The notes: generated from the letters alone by a model not told the origin. A DNA stretch of 33,156 nucleotides from Setaria digitata (GCA_003640385.1 RCAB01000608.1:1-33156); one strand, 5' to 3'; counted from the first letter of the stretch, positions 11,514 through 23,611 are shown. Numbers and translations: made by a program.

Positions 11514-14500
11514 CTGGAAAATTTTACTAAATATTTCAATTTTTCAAGGCAAAATGGAAGTTCTGCGAATCAGAACTTTAACTCTTCACTCTTCATAGTT
11601 AACATTTAACTGAAATAACTTCTAAATTGTTTACACAATATTTGTGGTGACAAATCAGATGGAAAATAAATCGAAGCAGGAAATGACGTCTAAAACAGTT
11701 CATGATTTAAACCTGATGATGAGTCTGGGAGTTAGAAAGCTTAGCTTCGTACGCATTAGCGCAATTAACATTCGGAATACTTTCTCGGAGCGAGCTAAAT
11801 CTACTGCTTGTCCACTTTCAGCATAAAGTAACATATGCGCATGTAGTTCGTGACATAATGGTTGCACTTCATCACCCGTTGCCTCCAATCGCGGTAATTC
11901 CGATGTATCGAACAATCTAACAAGAAAGTACAACTAGTTTTTGAAATAAAACTGGAACTGAAAAAAAAAACAGTTTAAATTTCAGTTCAACTACTTAAAA
12001 TTTAAAAGCCAAACACAATTAGAACTTAAAGCTAACAGATGTCTTAATCAAATCTCACTTAAGTTCTTGCGCTGTCATTGTAAATATGCTTTCTTGTAAC
12101 GAATCTTGTCTTCGATGACCTCTAGAACGTTTTATATTTTCAGAAACTGATAGACCATTCTCAATTGATTTCCACGATGTAACTGAAGTTAACTGCGATT
12201 CTGCTGTTCTCCTTTGTGATGCACTCGTTCTTGTACTGAAATTTATTTTATTTGGGAATATTTTCTTTGCAAATCAAACGAATATTAAGGTAAGGTTGTA
12301 ATGAAATTGCAAAACTTTAAGAATCTAACGAGTTCCAGTTACTAATAACAGTCGTAATCACAATAGCGACACGCTTAACATATGGAATGAAGTTGAACAG
12401 CGAACAGTTCTAGTTTAAATCAACGTGTCTAATATTTCAATCATGAAATGAAAAATTTAATGTTACTGAACAATCGAAAAATTAGGCAAAGGCCTTCCAA
12501 AGAAAACGGACCCAAGTGATTTGTCCTTTTCGCTAATTTCGCTCTCAGTATAATTTGTATCGCTGATTAGTGTTATCTCAGCATGGGAACACAACCGTTC
12601 ACCGGCAAAACAAGCCTGTAGTTCCATTTCACTTTCCTCTTGGGCACAAATGTAATCAAGAATATACTGAAGTGTTTCTAATACTTCATGATCCAGCAAA
12701 TCAAGAGAAGCAGTTTCAACAGAATCCTGAAATGAATTTCAAAAAATGATAACTCAAAATAAAAATTAGCTTTTTTTCCTTGCAAAGGGCCAAATATGAT
12801 GCTTTTATATGCCTGGAACAACACAGAATGTGTGAATGAAATGTCCGTATGTTGCCATTATTAAAGAAACTTCCTATTTATACAAAATGCTCAGGTGACA
12901 AAACTTACCTTCATTCCACTACCCGCCTAGTATTTGAAGATAATATCAACAATACATGCGGAAAAATGGTTAGTGCCATCTCAAGGATATTCCGAAGAAA
13001 CAACAATACTAACATTGCTCCGAAACCCAAATTAGCAATTTCCCATTAAGAAAAATTATCAGTTTTGCTCATGGAATTATATCTTAAGTCTTGCAAAAGC
13101 GATCTGGCATAAAAGAGGGTTAAGCATTCCTAGCTACTTAAAAAGCTGTGTTAATTCCATCCCTTCATGCACGTTTTCTTTTTTTTTTTTTTTATTTTTT
13201 TAATAATGATCTAAAAAAGAGTGATTAAAGAACTGATTACGCACATTGTCATCATCAAACATGGGTATGTCAGATACAGTCCTCCGATGAGTTTTCGGTA
13301 TTTCACTAGTTACATTCAAGTCCATCGTGCTATTATCATCGCCTTCTTGCAACAAACGATTTCGTAACTCAGTCAACCAAGGCGGATATCTGAAAAAATA
13401 TTCAAAAAATTCTAAGAAAACAATCGATCGCTTCTTAAAAACAATAACTGCGAAGAAGAAAAGAAACTTTCACGCAAAAGTACCAAAAAAACTAGACTAA
13501 TTCCGTTGATTTTTCAAAAAACGAACTCTCCAATTCTTAATCGTTCAAATGCTGTCGAAGCTTCTATTAAATGCTGTTTTGCTTCATTTGAATTTGACAC
13601 CGAAACATCTTCACATAAATGATGTAACGACTGATGGCCACCATCTGTTAGTAAGGTAATGGCACAAATACCTGATGGCATAGTTGGAAACTGAAAAGTA
13701 ATGATCATCCATTACCGACAAGTCAGGTCCCCAACTGAACTTTTCACCTGGTTCTTTAAATGAAAATCATTTGTCATATTTTCGTTATAATAATAATGTC
13801 CTAATAATAATAAATACAAACCTTCTCTTTATTCATTCTACTGTGCATGTTAAGGTACTGAATCGAAGCACGTGAAGTGCTCGGGTTCAGGAGCATAGTA
13901 GCCCACATCTGGAATATATAATGGAACTTTCATCTCTTATTCATATCTTGCAATTGTTGAATAATAGTAAGATTCTTTGAGATTAGATGATGGAATAATT
14001 TGTTATGACATAAATGCGTAAATTAGGAAATGAGCAGTGGAGTGATTCCACCTGAGTTGGACGAAAATTTGGGTGGTTAGTTATTTCAAACAGGCAAAAC
14101 AAATGACCTAAATCATTAAACAGTACTGATGCAATAAAACTGGCGAAAATAAAACAAAATACAGCTATTCAATATAAATACAATTTTTCTGGGACAAGTG
14201 TGAAATAAAATTAGAAAGAAGAAATGAGGACCTGCAAGATATATGGCAAATCCGAATGCTGAGCGCAATCACTGAACCAACAAGCCGAAATATTTTTCAG
14301 TTCTGCTCTATCGTAACCAATTGTATCATCAGATAAGAAACCCAATAAAAGCATCATGACCCTTTAAAACGCTTTAATCAGCGTAGTTTTTATTTTATTT
14401 TAAACAAAGGGAGCAGTCAACCAAACAATCTGATTTGAAATAAACTAAACAGATCTTCTTAAAGTAATCGTACTCTCTTTTGTCTAAAGTTCGTTGCTGC

Positions 14501-17500
14501 TTATATTTCAGAGCAACTGAGACTTGATGAAACTCAGAAATAGACTCTAAAACTATGTACCTATTGAATGGCTTTGATGGTAATCCAAGATAGAGTTCTT
14601 CAGCTGCAGAAGGTCGGTTTAACATCCATAAAGTTCGAAATTTCTTGGCAGCAGAGCAACTTAACTCCTGAAAAAAAGTATTATTAACCAAATATAAAAC
14701 TTTTTCCAGCTAGTTAGCTTCTTATATCAATTTTAGAAAGGAAATGATTTCAAACCCTTTTCATGCTTGTTAGATTGCTAACAATCAAATCTTCGACATC
14801 GCTACTAGGTTCAGATGGTTTCCGTGAATGAAATAAATTAAGCAACCGAGCAATCGTAGAATGGTAATGGGCTTTATCATTTTTATCCAAATATGACCAG
14901 AGGATTTTGGCCGCTTTCTGAAATGAAACACAGTTAATTTGTATGGAATTCTTTATGGACTAAGAAAAACTTTTCAAAGTCTCGATAAGACCAGGGTCTA
15001 TGGTTGAAATCCCTACAATCGTAAAAAACATTGTTAAGAGTATATCTTGTACTTTAAATCTTGCTCATTGTGCTACTCATTAGAGAGCAGCAAAACACCC
15101 TACTTTGAAAATATTGTCATCATCCAGACGTTTCAGATCGGCTTGGGAGATCAATGGCTTCAACAAAATAGTTGTTCTTCCTTTACTATAGCTGAAAATT
15201 CCAAAAATACGTCAGTTAGTTGAACTTATTTGAATTAATTCATAAAACTTTAAATTTGAGTGGAAAATATCAACAACTTTCACGACCTTACAGTAAAGAC
15301 CGATATTATCTATTCTAAATAAAAAAAAAAATCTCTATGTTAACAAAATTTTTCTGAAATTTAAGAAGATATAGCGATCTCTACTGTAAGATTCAGAAAT
15401 TTTATAGATTTCATAATTATTGTCAACGAAACTTACTTCTTATTACGCCGCAACACTGCATCATGTTGTTCAGCAACTGAAATACTTCTTACGTAGACAT
15501 AAGTTACCAGATCCAAAGCATTGGCACGAGCATACAGATCAGTCATCCAGATTTCAGAAGCATGGTGACTCACTATGAAGAACAATTAATGAGAAGGAAT
15601 AACAAAGGATTAAATTTAAATAATAAGGTTAAAATAGAAGCAGTGGAGAAGATAAGTTTAGACCAAAAGTTATGAAAAACAGAGTATGTAACACATATAC
15701 CAGAAATTTTCTTTGATGAAAACCAACATTTTGAATTCACACAGTCGTCCCACTCGTCCAGTGATACTATATTTAATAATGCACTTAACCAAATCGGATA
15801 ATTACTTGATATGTGTCGTTTAGGATGTCCTACTCCTGTGCAATATAAGAATGTAAAGCAGTGGATAACAGGAGCACTTTCGGCAGAAGGATTGCAACCA
15901 CAAATTAGAATATCAGTCTTCGAAAAAAAGATGAATTCTTAACCAACATACCCGTGATTTCCTGCACTCCTAAATCATACAACGGGAAATCCGCGAATTC
16001 TCGTGTCAAAGATGAAATTGCATGAAACGCACGCACCCGCTCTGCACTTCGTTCTTTGCAATACCAATCACAGATCTGTGCAAGAAGCCGCTGACAACTA
16101 ATTAAACAGTTCTCTACCCTCCACTGTTCTGTAATACGAATACTATTTATCAGTTATTATCAATTCTAAGCTATTAAACTCAGTCCTTTCACGATACGAA
16201 ATTATAGCCCTAATGCACCTAAATCTCAAAAATTGAGGTGTATTTTCAGCCCGTAGAAAAATCAATTTTAAATTATTTAAATCTATTGAAAATTTAGGAA
16301 TTTTAAGTTTCGAGTCTTGAAATTCAGAAATTAAAAAAGCATTTTAATTTATGTCAAGACTTATCAATGCAAGACTAGAATTTTAAAAGAACCTTTAATT
16401 GCGCCTTCTTCAATGGACGGTTTCTCTGAGTCAAGCTCCTCGCAATGTACTATTTCGTATACCTCACCATACCTTCGTGAAGTAACTAAAATTTTACCTT
16501 TCTGACTTGAAATTTAAAAATCTGTTGTAGAACCATTCGAAAATGCAACCAAGAGAAATTCGGTCAAACAGAAAGAATTAATAGATACCATTAACTTCTA
16601 GTTTTTATTATGCATATACAACAAAATCTTCATCAACATTGGTTGGATATCTATTACTATTGTTATGTATTCAGTAACTTCAGCATATTTCAAAAAATTA
16701 TTAAACAATAACCTCCAGCTTCCATAACAACAGCGCTTTGATTAACTTCATTCAGGATTGCTTTTGCTACAATTAGGAGTCGAACAAGTAGTTGACTATC
16801 GATCGATGCGACATTCTTTTCAGCAACAGTAGTGAGAATTGATGATAACAACTGTGGCAAGTATCGTTCTCGAATATCGCCGTGAGAATCCATTTCTATT
16901 GTGTTCAGGCAAAATAATATTACCTGCAGACACATAAATTCTATCAAAAAAATATTCGTTTTACTAATTTTGCAAGTTTGAGAAATTTCCTACCTCCCCC
17001 GATAAAAAAGAAAGAGAAACAAAGAGAACGATTAATTTTTTTGATTTTACATTTTACTGCTTAGGTTAAAAAATCAAAGAGAAATAAAATTTCTCTACCG
17101 AGTGAATAAATAAATAACTACAAATCACTACATTTGGTATAACTTCGATCAAGTGATTAAACAAAAAATAAATTGTAACAAAAAAAAAGGGAAAACCAGA
17201 ACTTGCGGAAAGTTTTCCAATTCTTGAGCCGTCCTTTGCTCTTCTTCTTCTTTCAACATTTTTACTTCATTAGTCAGTAAGTGTGGATCCACTGCACCAT
17301 TTTGTTGTTCCTTTTGCTTTTGTTGTATTAGACTGAAAATATGGCAATGTAACATTTATAACATTTAGAAATTCTGGTATATCAAATTTGAAATGATTGC
17401 TTCCAGTTCTTCAAACTTTTGGGGAAAGTTATGGAAATTTATTCTCTGAATTCCTCGACCCATTCGAATTCTGTGCTTCGGAACGGTAGATAAAGTCCAT

Positions 17501-20500
17501 CTACTAATACAAATTACAGATATAAACCAGTTAAAAGACAGAGCTGAACTGGGGTAGCAATTTGTTAGAAAGTAAAATCCCTAGTATCCGAACACCAGTC
17601 AATTTTGCTTGGGATTTCAAATGTTCTTATAAAATGAAATTAATTATAAGCTTACAATCTCAACTTTCGGTCAAGAAAATTCCAAATAAATCCAATATCA
17701 AGAGAATTCATCAGCAGATTTATTGTTTTCCCAAATTCTGCTAATCGTTTCATCTTAAAAAGAAAAAAAAAAAAAAAAAAAAATTGATTACGCACAGTTT
17801 TGGGACCTCCCAAACCTTTACACAAAACAAATTTCAACGAACAACAATGAACTACGGAACAAGCTGCAAAGATCACTTATTTTTTAAAACATAAGCACCT
17901 GCTCAGCAGAATTTTCTTCAGATATTGACAGAATGCTTAAACGTGATTGCCGTGAGTTGATGGAAGATTTACTCGCAGTACTAAATCGCCGATTTTGTTC
18001 ACTACTCATTTCCATTGAAGTTGATAACCTTTTTGTCCTACTTAATTTCTCTTCCTCCTGAAAATATCAATCTCAATCTCGTAAGATTACATGAGCTGAT
18101 TTCAATATGAAACCAAATTACCAATGAAATTATGAAAAAGGCCCACTTGTTCATGGATTTATGCATAATGTTATATTAAAACAATGAAATATCAGTGCTG
18201 ACCTCGACTAATACCAGTTCCAAATGTGTATCATTCTTAGAAGCTGCTTCTAGCAAAATTAACAATGTTTCTTCAAGAATAAGAGAACCCAATTCAGGTC
18301 GATCCATAAAATAGAACAACAAACGTGCGACACGTACTTCGGTGTATTGGATCTGATGTTCCTAAAAAAAAAGCAAAGTTACGCAAGTAAAAATATTGAT
18401 GCTCACTTTTCAACTGAATTTTTCCCCATTTTGAAAATTTTGGGGAACTACTTTAGTTGAAGAGAGGACTTAGCAAGCTCATTCATCAAGGCAGTGAAAA
18501 CATCTTTTTCACTGCCACTTTCCGAAAGAGAATGGCCAGTGTAACCTTGTTGAAGACCAGAAAAGCGCTCAAAAACCGCTCAATAAACAACACATCACCT
18601 TCGTGCCATCCCAGGAAGCAAGGCCACTGGTTACCTCAACTGTACCCAATTTCAGATATTCTTCGATTGCTTTTTTTGCTATCGGCAGCGCGTAAGTGCT
18701 TAAACAAAGTCCATTTACATTTATAAGTATAACTTGAATTTACTAGTAAATATCAACTTCTAATCCAAATTATCCAATTTGTCAGCATTAAAATTTCAGA
18801 GATGTCTTCCTACAAAACCAAATTTTTCCACCAATATTTGGAGCACTAAAAAGGAAAATCAGTAAATAAAAGCCATAATACTTAAAAAAAGCAGTGTCAA
18901 GCTGTTCATCCACTCCAGCAACGGATAATCCAGTAACAGCTGAATCACCAACACGATTCAACAACCACTGATAAAGGCGCCTATTTAAGCTCATATCCCT
19001 TCGAAGCACCAAAAACAAACAACGCCTGAGAAGCTGAAAAAATGAGTACGAATTTTTTCTTCCATTAATGGATGTGAATTTAAGTTTCCCCAGTATGGCT
19101 TTCACCTTTCACAACATTAAAAACGAACGAAAACTGAAAACCAGATCACGATAGCCTCAGTTCTGAATAATCTCATTTAAGCACATCGTCCCGATATAAA
19201 CAAGTAACAATTTTCTAATAAAAGTGTTACATCAAATACGAAATGTTTAGCGCGTAGAATCACAACGTACAGAAGTATGAAACAAAGTACAACATTTAAC
19301 GCCAAACAATATTCGGGTTAATTAAAAAAGGAAAAAGTGTATGAAAATATAAACAATGCATTTTTTTTTTAATTACCTGAACAAAATCCTCTCTTACAAG
19401 ATGATCGGAATTGAGTGGAAATGCAGAACACAGAAAATCCAATAAGTGACGCTGAATAAGTGTTGAACCATCATCATCTGCTGCTGCACAAAGGGCTGCT
19501 ATCTGGAAAATTGAAGAGCAAACTTTAAAACATAATTTCTTGACAACTGTGCATGACAGCCTTTTTCTTAAAAAAAAAAAAAAAAAAAAAAAAAACGTTT
19601 AAAATTTCAATATATCTAAAATATAAGGTCGAAGAGAGAACATTGATAGTACCATATGGTCAATATTATTTCCCATGATATATTCCTGATCGTGCATGCT
19701 TTTTCGACGGCTAAATTTCGCATTTACATACATCAGTGCCGGAAGACGAACAGATGGTGAACCAAGGACTGCTTCCCACAGACAGGCAAAATATGCTTCT
19801 GAGCCAACACTTTCTTGCACTCGATCCAGAAGAGAAAAGGATCTAAATACAAAGCTATATGCCAAATCAACTAAAAAATGAAAGTTTGAAACTGACTTCG
19901 AAGAATTCTGCATAATTTGGAATAAAGGAATGGTTTAACAAACCTGTCATAAAACTCTGTTCCCTCTTCGAGTCCCAGCAAAACGCCAGTTATGAATCCG
20001 GGAAGTGCTGGCTTCAGATCAACACCTAGTGGCAGGAGATACTGTTCAAAGATATTTAACAATTCTGATTTCACCTTAAATGATCAGAAGAAATTTGTCT
20101 GACTGTAGAATTTCATAAATAAAATTTAACTGAAATGTAGGATTTTAGAAAAAGGCAAATAATTAAATCGGTAGAGAATTTAGAGTTTTTGTATTCTATT
20201 CAATTATAGAATTAAAATATCACATAAATTTCTAAATGTAAAGCGGTAGAAGAGATATAGAAAGATTACTCGAGCCAGCCAATTACATTCTGAGAAAGCT
20301 GAAAGCCACGAATTTCAATATACTTTTATTTCGATGTAAATATAAGGTAGACCTTTATTCCACAGTGATCCATCAAAGGGAAAAGCCCAACCGCGAAAAG
20401 ATACAACAGACGTGGAAGATCTTTCTGACCAAGGATATCAAACAATTGTCGATAGGTTTCTAGAGCTTTAAGATGGACACCGTGTGGTAGGGCCGGATGT

Positions 20501-21183
20501 AGACACTGCGAAAGGCGCTTTGCAACAGTCACGGGCTTCGGGATGTCGCCAAATTTTGCATTCGCATGAAATACCTGCAGTTTCACAAATTAGATTTAAA
20601 ATTTTTTCTTCAAATTGCCAGAAATTTTATAGCTTATCTTTCTTTTCATATCTCGACTCTAACTTATCATGTAAATGAATGTTTCTGCACCTTCCAGATT
20701 TCAAAACTTGTAATTTGATGTACTGATAAATCCTAATTCATTTTATAATTGAAACTTGAACAACAATTCGATTCCAGAAATCAGAATTTAGCAAATGGTC
20801 CAAACAATCCAAGTCTTACTATTAAAGATGGGAGTGAACGAAAGAAAAATCTGAAAAAAAAAAAACACACTATAGGAGGTTGGTAACACAACACGGCCAT
20901 ACCAGTAAAGGTCATATACTGCCCTAAGAGAAATAATATTTGACATATTGAGATTTGTCAAAATTCATGTCTTAAATTTCGAGAAAAGACTATAGATTTT
21001 GCTAACCCGACTAAGTTTTGCGAGAGCTGAGATCAAGTCGGCCCATTCATTAGTAGCTTCAAAGGCCTTCAGTGCTTTATCAACCGCCGTAACATAGGCC
21101 CGATATTTACTGTTATTAATCAGTGAAGCTGCCTGGGCCGCATTTGCAGCTGCATCTGTGTAGCCAATCAACACTGACGACAT
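2266..21183 (-). CDS. pad-1: Dopey/DOP1 family protein, PAD-1 orthologue (50 exons)
   Basis: Fifty exons splice in matching phase from ATG 21183 to TAA 2266, giving about 2,460 codons; animal Dopey proteins are of similar size. Seen: an N-terminal Dopey domain (residues about 15-400) with [43 protein letters not shown] and [16 protein letters not shown]. The C-terminal half has [24 protein letters not shown] and [17 protein letters not shown]. No signal peptide or membrane segment was seen. Known for the family: Dopey is a cytosolic scaffold on Golgi and endosome membranes that acts with Mon2 and Neo1/TAT-5-class flippases; C. elegans PAD-1 is needed for embryonic patterning and for lipid asymmetry and vesicle release. 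Start choice: the ATG follows TTTGTTGCAG directly, and the leader exon carries an in-frame stop upstream. Two junctions are irregular (15.9 kb and 5.7 kb). Exon coordinates are in the three block entries. Family identity is very secure; individual junctions were read by eye. Confidence 0.95.
4993..5018. repeat. Poly(A) tract with an undetermined base
   Basis: There are 24 A residues, then N at 5017. On the coding strand this is the poly(T) stretch upstream of the acceptor of pad-1 exon 42. Its length is therefore uncertain, but it is intronic. Confidence 0.95.
5501..5566. repeat. Perfect 33-bp tandem duplication
   Basis: The unit starting TGAGTGAATTTAATG and ending TTACAGTAAGGC occurs twice without mismatch (5501-5533 and 5534-5566), followed by a further TGAG. 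It lies inside the pad-1 intron between exons 40 and 41. On the coding strand each copy carries a donor-like CTGTAAG. Confidence 0.95.
5589..5644. repeat. AT dinucleotide microsatellite
   Basis: An (AT)n run with small interruptions (a TAATTA and one G), in the same pad-1 intron as the 33-bp duplication. Confidence 0.95.
10073..10100. repeat. Poly(A) tract in a pad-1 intron
   Basis: A run of A interrupted by a single G, 14 nt beyond the 3' edge of exon 30. Confidence 0.95.
11713..18057 (-). CDS. pad-1: pad-1 exons 9-26: variable middle region
   Basis: Exons: 18057-17899, 17753-17656, 17332-17203, 16923-16713, 16485-16393, 16128-15968, 15917-15701, 15572-15437, 15191-15104, 14917-14756, 14667-14561, 14361-14232, 13908-13822, 13690-13527, 13389-13245, 12726-12467, 12235-12059, 11916-11713. 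They encode residues about 408-1316. Exon 9 is Ser/Arg-rich and looks disordered. Exon 10 ([17 protein letters not shown]) and exon 12 ([12 protein letters not shown]) match conserved Dopey helices. Exons 22-25 hold acidic and Ser-rich linkers. The boundary between exons 14 and 15 is suspect: see the separate finding on a 50-nt intron or a homopolymer error. Conservation is weaker here than at the two ends of the protein, so these exons rest more on splice phase than on similarity. Confidence 0.85.
13179..13201. repeat. Poly(T) tract in a pad-1 intron
   Basis: A run of T with a single A, between exons 23 and 24. Confidence 0.95.
17763..17783. repeat. Poly(A) tract forming a polypyrimidine tract
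   Basis: A run of 21 A, read as poly(T) on the coding strand just upstream of the TTTTTAAG acceptor of pad-1 exon 10. Confidence 0.95.
18203..21183 (-). CDS. pad-1: pad-1 exons 1-8: N-terminal Dopey domain
   Basis: Exons, 5' to 3' on the minus strand: 21183-21007, 20574-20353, 20074-19944, 19842-19653, 19502-19377, 19033-18882, 18698-18635, 18361-18203. They encode residues 1-407, the conserved helical N-terminal domain. Each junction is GT-AG with compatible phase; examples are the donor CGG|GTTAGC after exon 1 and the acceptor CTGCAG|GTATTT before exon 2. Exon 7 is the least certain: I end it at GAG|GTAACC (18635), but AAG|GTGATG 36 nt further on is also in phase and would add 12 residues. 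Joining 18635 to 18361 reproduces the family's direct passage into the [13 protein letters not shown] segment. Confidence 0.9.
18490..18516. repeat. Perfect 11-bp inverted repeat, 5-nt loop
   Basis: GGCAGTGAAAA and its exact reverse complement TTTTCACTGCC are separated by CATCT. It lies in the relatively GC-rich pad-1 intron between exons 7 and 8. Confidence 0.9.
19570..19595. repeat. Poly(A) tract in a pad-1 intron
   Basis: A run of about 26 A between exons 4 and 5. Confidence 0.95.
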
Positions 21184-21193
21184 CTGCAACAAA
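21184..21193 (-). promoter_or_regulatory. 3' splice acceptor abutting the pad-1 start codon
   Basis: The minus strand reads TTTGTTGCAG immediately before ATG. It may be a cis acceptor for the leader exon or a spliced-leader trans-splice site; nematode start codons often lie right at such sites. Confidence 0.7.
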
Positions 21194-22369
21194 TAATGTA
21201 AAACTTTTTAATAAACTTTGGAAATTTGGGAAACAAACATGCGAAACTATCAATCTAATTCATTACAAGAAACCGACAAGATGACCAGCAAATGAAAATC
21301 CATATCATTAAATTAAACTTCTTAAAACCTCTCTTACAATTTTATTACAGCATTTCCGTAATTTGCCTATCGATCCCGAAATGCAAAGCTTTCATAATAG
21401 TATCCAAAAATTTTTATTTTCTATTAATTTGTTATTTTATAATGTTCCCGAAAAAAAAAAACAATTACATTTATGTCAAACATCAAGCCGTCATTAAGTG
21501 TGCAAAAATACATGGCCTCCATTGTGGTCAATTTCCTTTTATTTACATATTCGATTTTTAATACTCTTTTTCTGATAAGGACTTTAGTCCACCATCGAAA
21601 TATTCCAGATAAGAAAAAAAAAGGGTTTGTATTTGCCGATTTTAAAATAATTCGGCAAATCAAGCTATAAAATAATTTACATTAAGCGATAGGTATGTAA
21701 ACTGTTTTATGTTACAAAGAAAATAAACAAGAACTTCACTGAAAATCGGTATTCTTAGACGAGAAAAAAAAAAACCAAAAAAGTGGATATAAGTTACTCT
21801 CGAAAAAAAATCAGCAGTGAACATGACAGAGATCAAAAATGGAAAGGGAGAAATGCTATAAGAAATAAAAAGCAGAATTTTTTAATTGAATTTCGAAAAA
21901 ATGCAACAAAACAAGAACTATGTCAATATTTCATTAAGCTTCTTCACACTTCCAGCAACAGCTTTTCAACTGTAAGGATTATTGGAGAAAATGTGCTCGT
22001 TTAAAGAATTTTACATTGCACATTTTTTTATATACGTTAAAATTTCAGAAGTATTTTTTATTTCAATATAAATATGCGAAATATCTGCACTGATAAGCAA
22101 ATTTCCTAGATCGTGATACTAATGTAAATGGACACTCGAATTTCTAAATACCACTAAAGAGGCTGATAGCCTCCAGATGGAAAATCTTTTTACCATAAAA
22201 AATTAAAGTAAAATTATTAAGTGGATCTGGCACTGGATAAGTAAACGAAGCAAGTTTATGAAGATGAAAAAAGAGTCTATTAAAATTAATAACACGACGG
22301 GATATGAACTAAGCAAGCAATTTTGAGCAGGAAAAAAGAAAAGTGAGAGGTAAGAATAAAATTGCATAC

Positions 22370-22459
22370 CTGCTTTTGAGCCAAAGCTCCGCGTTGATAG
22401 AGCAGGAACTTCGACCGTTTAGTTTTTGCTTTTGAGGATGGTGTAATGATTCAAATATA
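22370..22459 (-). other. pad-1 5' untranslated leader exon
   Basis: A 90-nt block is bounded by the acceptor TTTTTCAG and the donor AAAAGCAG|GTATGC. Spliced to 21183 it puts AAAAGCAG directly before the pad-1 ATG. In the pad-1 frame it is open after a TGA four codons in and has no Met, so it reads as 5' UTR and fixes 21183 as the start. The acceptor at its 5' edge may join a further leader exon or receive a spliced-leader RNA; sequence alone cannot tell. The intron between it and exon 1 is 1,186 nt. Another frame of this exon is also open, so a coding role in a different transcript is not excluded. Confidence 0.6.
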
Positions 22460-23584
22460 CTGAAAAATGGATATCTGTAAAAATGCTGATCATGAATTAC
22501 AAATACATCTTTATTTTCTTCTCGAAAATGTAACATTACATATATCGTAAAATTAAATTAAAAATAAACATAAGAGATAAAAAGTTACGAATCCTCCTTT
22601 TTCACAACACTGCACCTCTTGCTCTCTCGTTATCATTCTTTATAATTAAAAAATTAAAATAAAATATTTATCAGTTCAAGACCGTTAACATCTCCCGTTC
22701 CCTTTCAAGATGAATTGTTTCCCTTTCTAACTTCAAGCTTTTTCACAATTACTTTTCAATCTCGAAATTTCTAACCCTTTCATAAGCCTCATTCATTACT
22801 GCGATCAAGACTAAACACTGATGATTAAAAAATCAAAAAAAAAAAAAATTCTAATGATGAAAAATTCTCCAAGTTTTATCAAAATTAATTATATAATAAC
22901 CTGTGAATTTAAATCAAAAGACCGAAACGAATATATAGAAACCAAAACTTCTGAGAGATTTTTGAGGACTTTAGTAGAAATTAATTAATTTTTGTGAAAA
23001 ACTCAAAAGATATTAAATTCCCAGAATTAAGGTAATAATGGGTATGACAACTTGTCTGGGATGTTTAGTGCGTAACTACTTAAGCATTCAAATGCGGAAA
23101 AAATTCTAAAAAATAATGACCAACCGAAGTGGTGCTCTAAATTCTTTCTCACTTGTCTCGAACTTTAGATCGAATTACTTTAATTTGTTTCATATGAAAC
23201 TGAAACTACAACATTAATACAAAACTAGTAATTGCTTTTTTATTTTCAAACATTTAGAAGAAAAAAAAAATGATTCTACGACTTTTTCCAATCTCTCCAT
23301 TCAATAATTCCTTTACATTTCTTTTCTATCCCCTTCGTTCTTGTTATTCAAATCAATACTTTCGATGATTAGAATTTACAAAAAAAAAAAAGCAATCAAC
23401 TTTTCAAGGATTTCGATCTGCTGCAGTAAACTGTACATTAAAAAAAGGAAAAATTTCAATAAATTCGACAAAGTAGTCCACCGCACAATAAAAAGCTCAA
23501 ACCACAACCACCCGTCCGAAACCGGAACATTTAAATCACTTAAAGGAATGCCACCAACCAAACACCTATTTCGATCAACCTTAC

Positions 23585-23611
23585 TTAACGGACCTCGCCG
23601 TGGTCCGTTAA
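23585..23611. repeat. Hairpin palindrome with 10-bp arms
   Basis: TTAACGGACC and GGTCCGTTAA flank a 7-nt loop (TCGCCGT). The symmetry makes both strands encode the same peptide, NGPRRGPL, which explains the matching ORFs on opposite strands. Confidence 0.9.

Noticed and set aside
14984..15016. GGTTGAAATCCC looked like a tRNA B box.
   Set aside because: No A box, anticodon stem or acceptor stem can be built around it, and it lies in a pad-1 intron.
17652..17876. A continuous 74-codon frame treated as one exon.
   Set aside because: Its middle is a poly(T) tract. Only 17753-17656 matches the family, and its TTTTTAAG acceptor and GTAAGC donor give the right phases.
18457..18726. 89-codon plus-strand ORF.
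   Set aside because: It overlaps pad-1 exon 7 on the opposite strand and has no recognisable motif; more likely a shadow of a GC-richer stretch.
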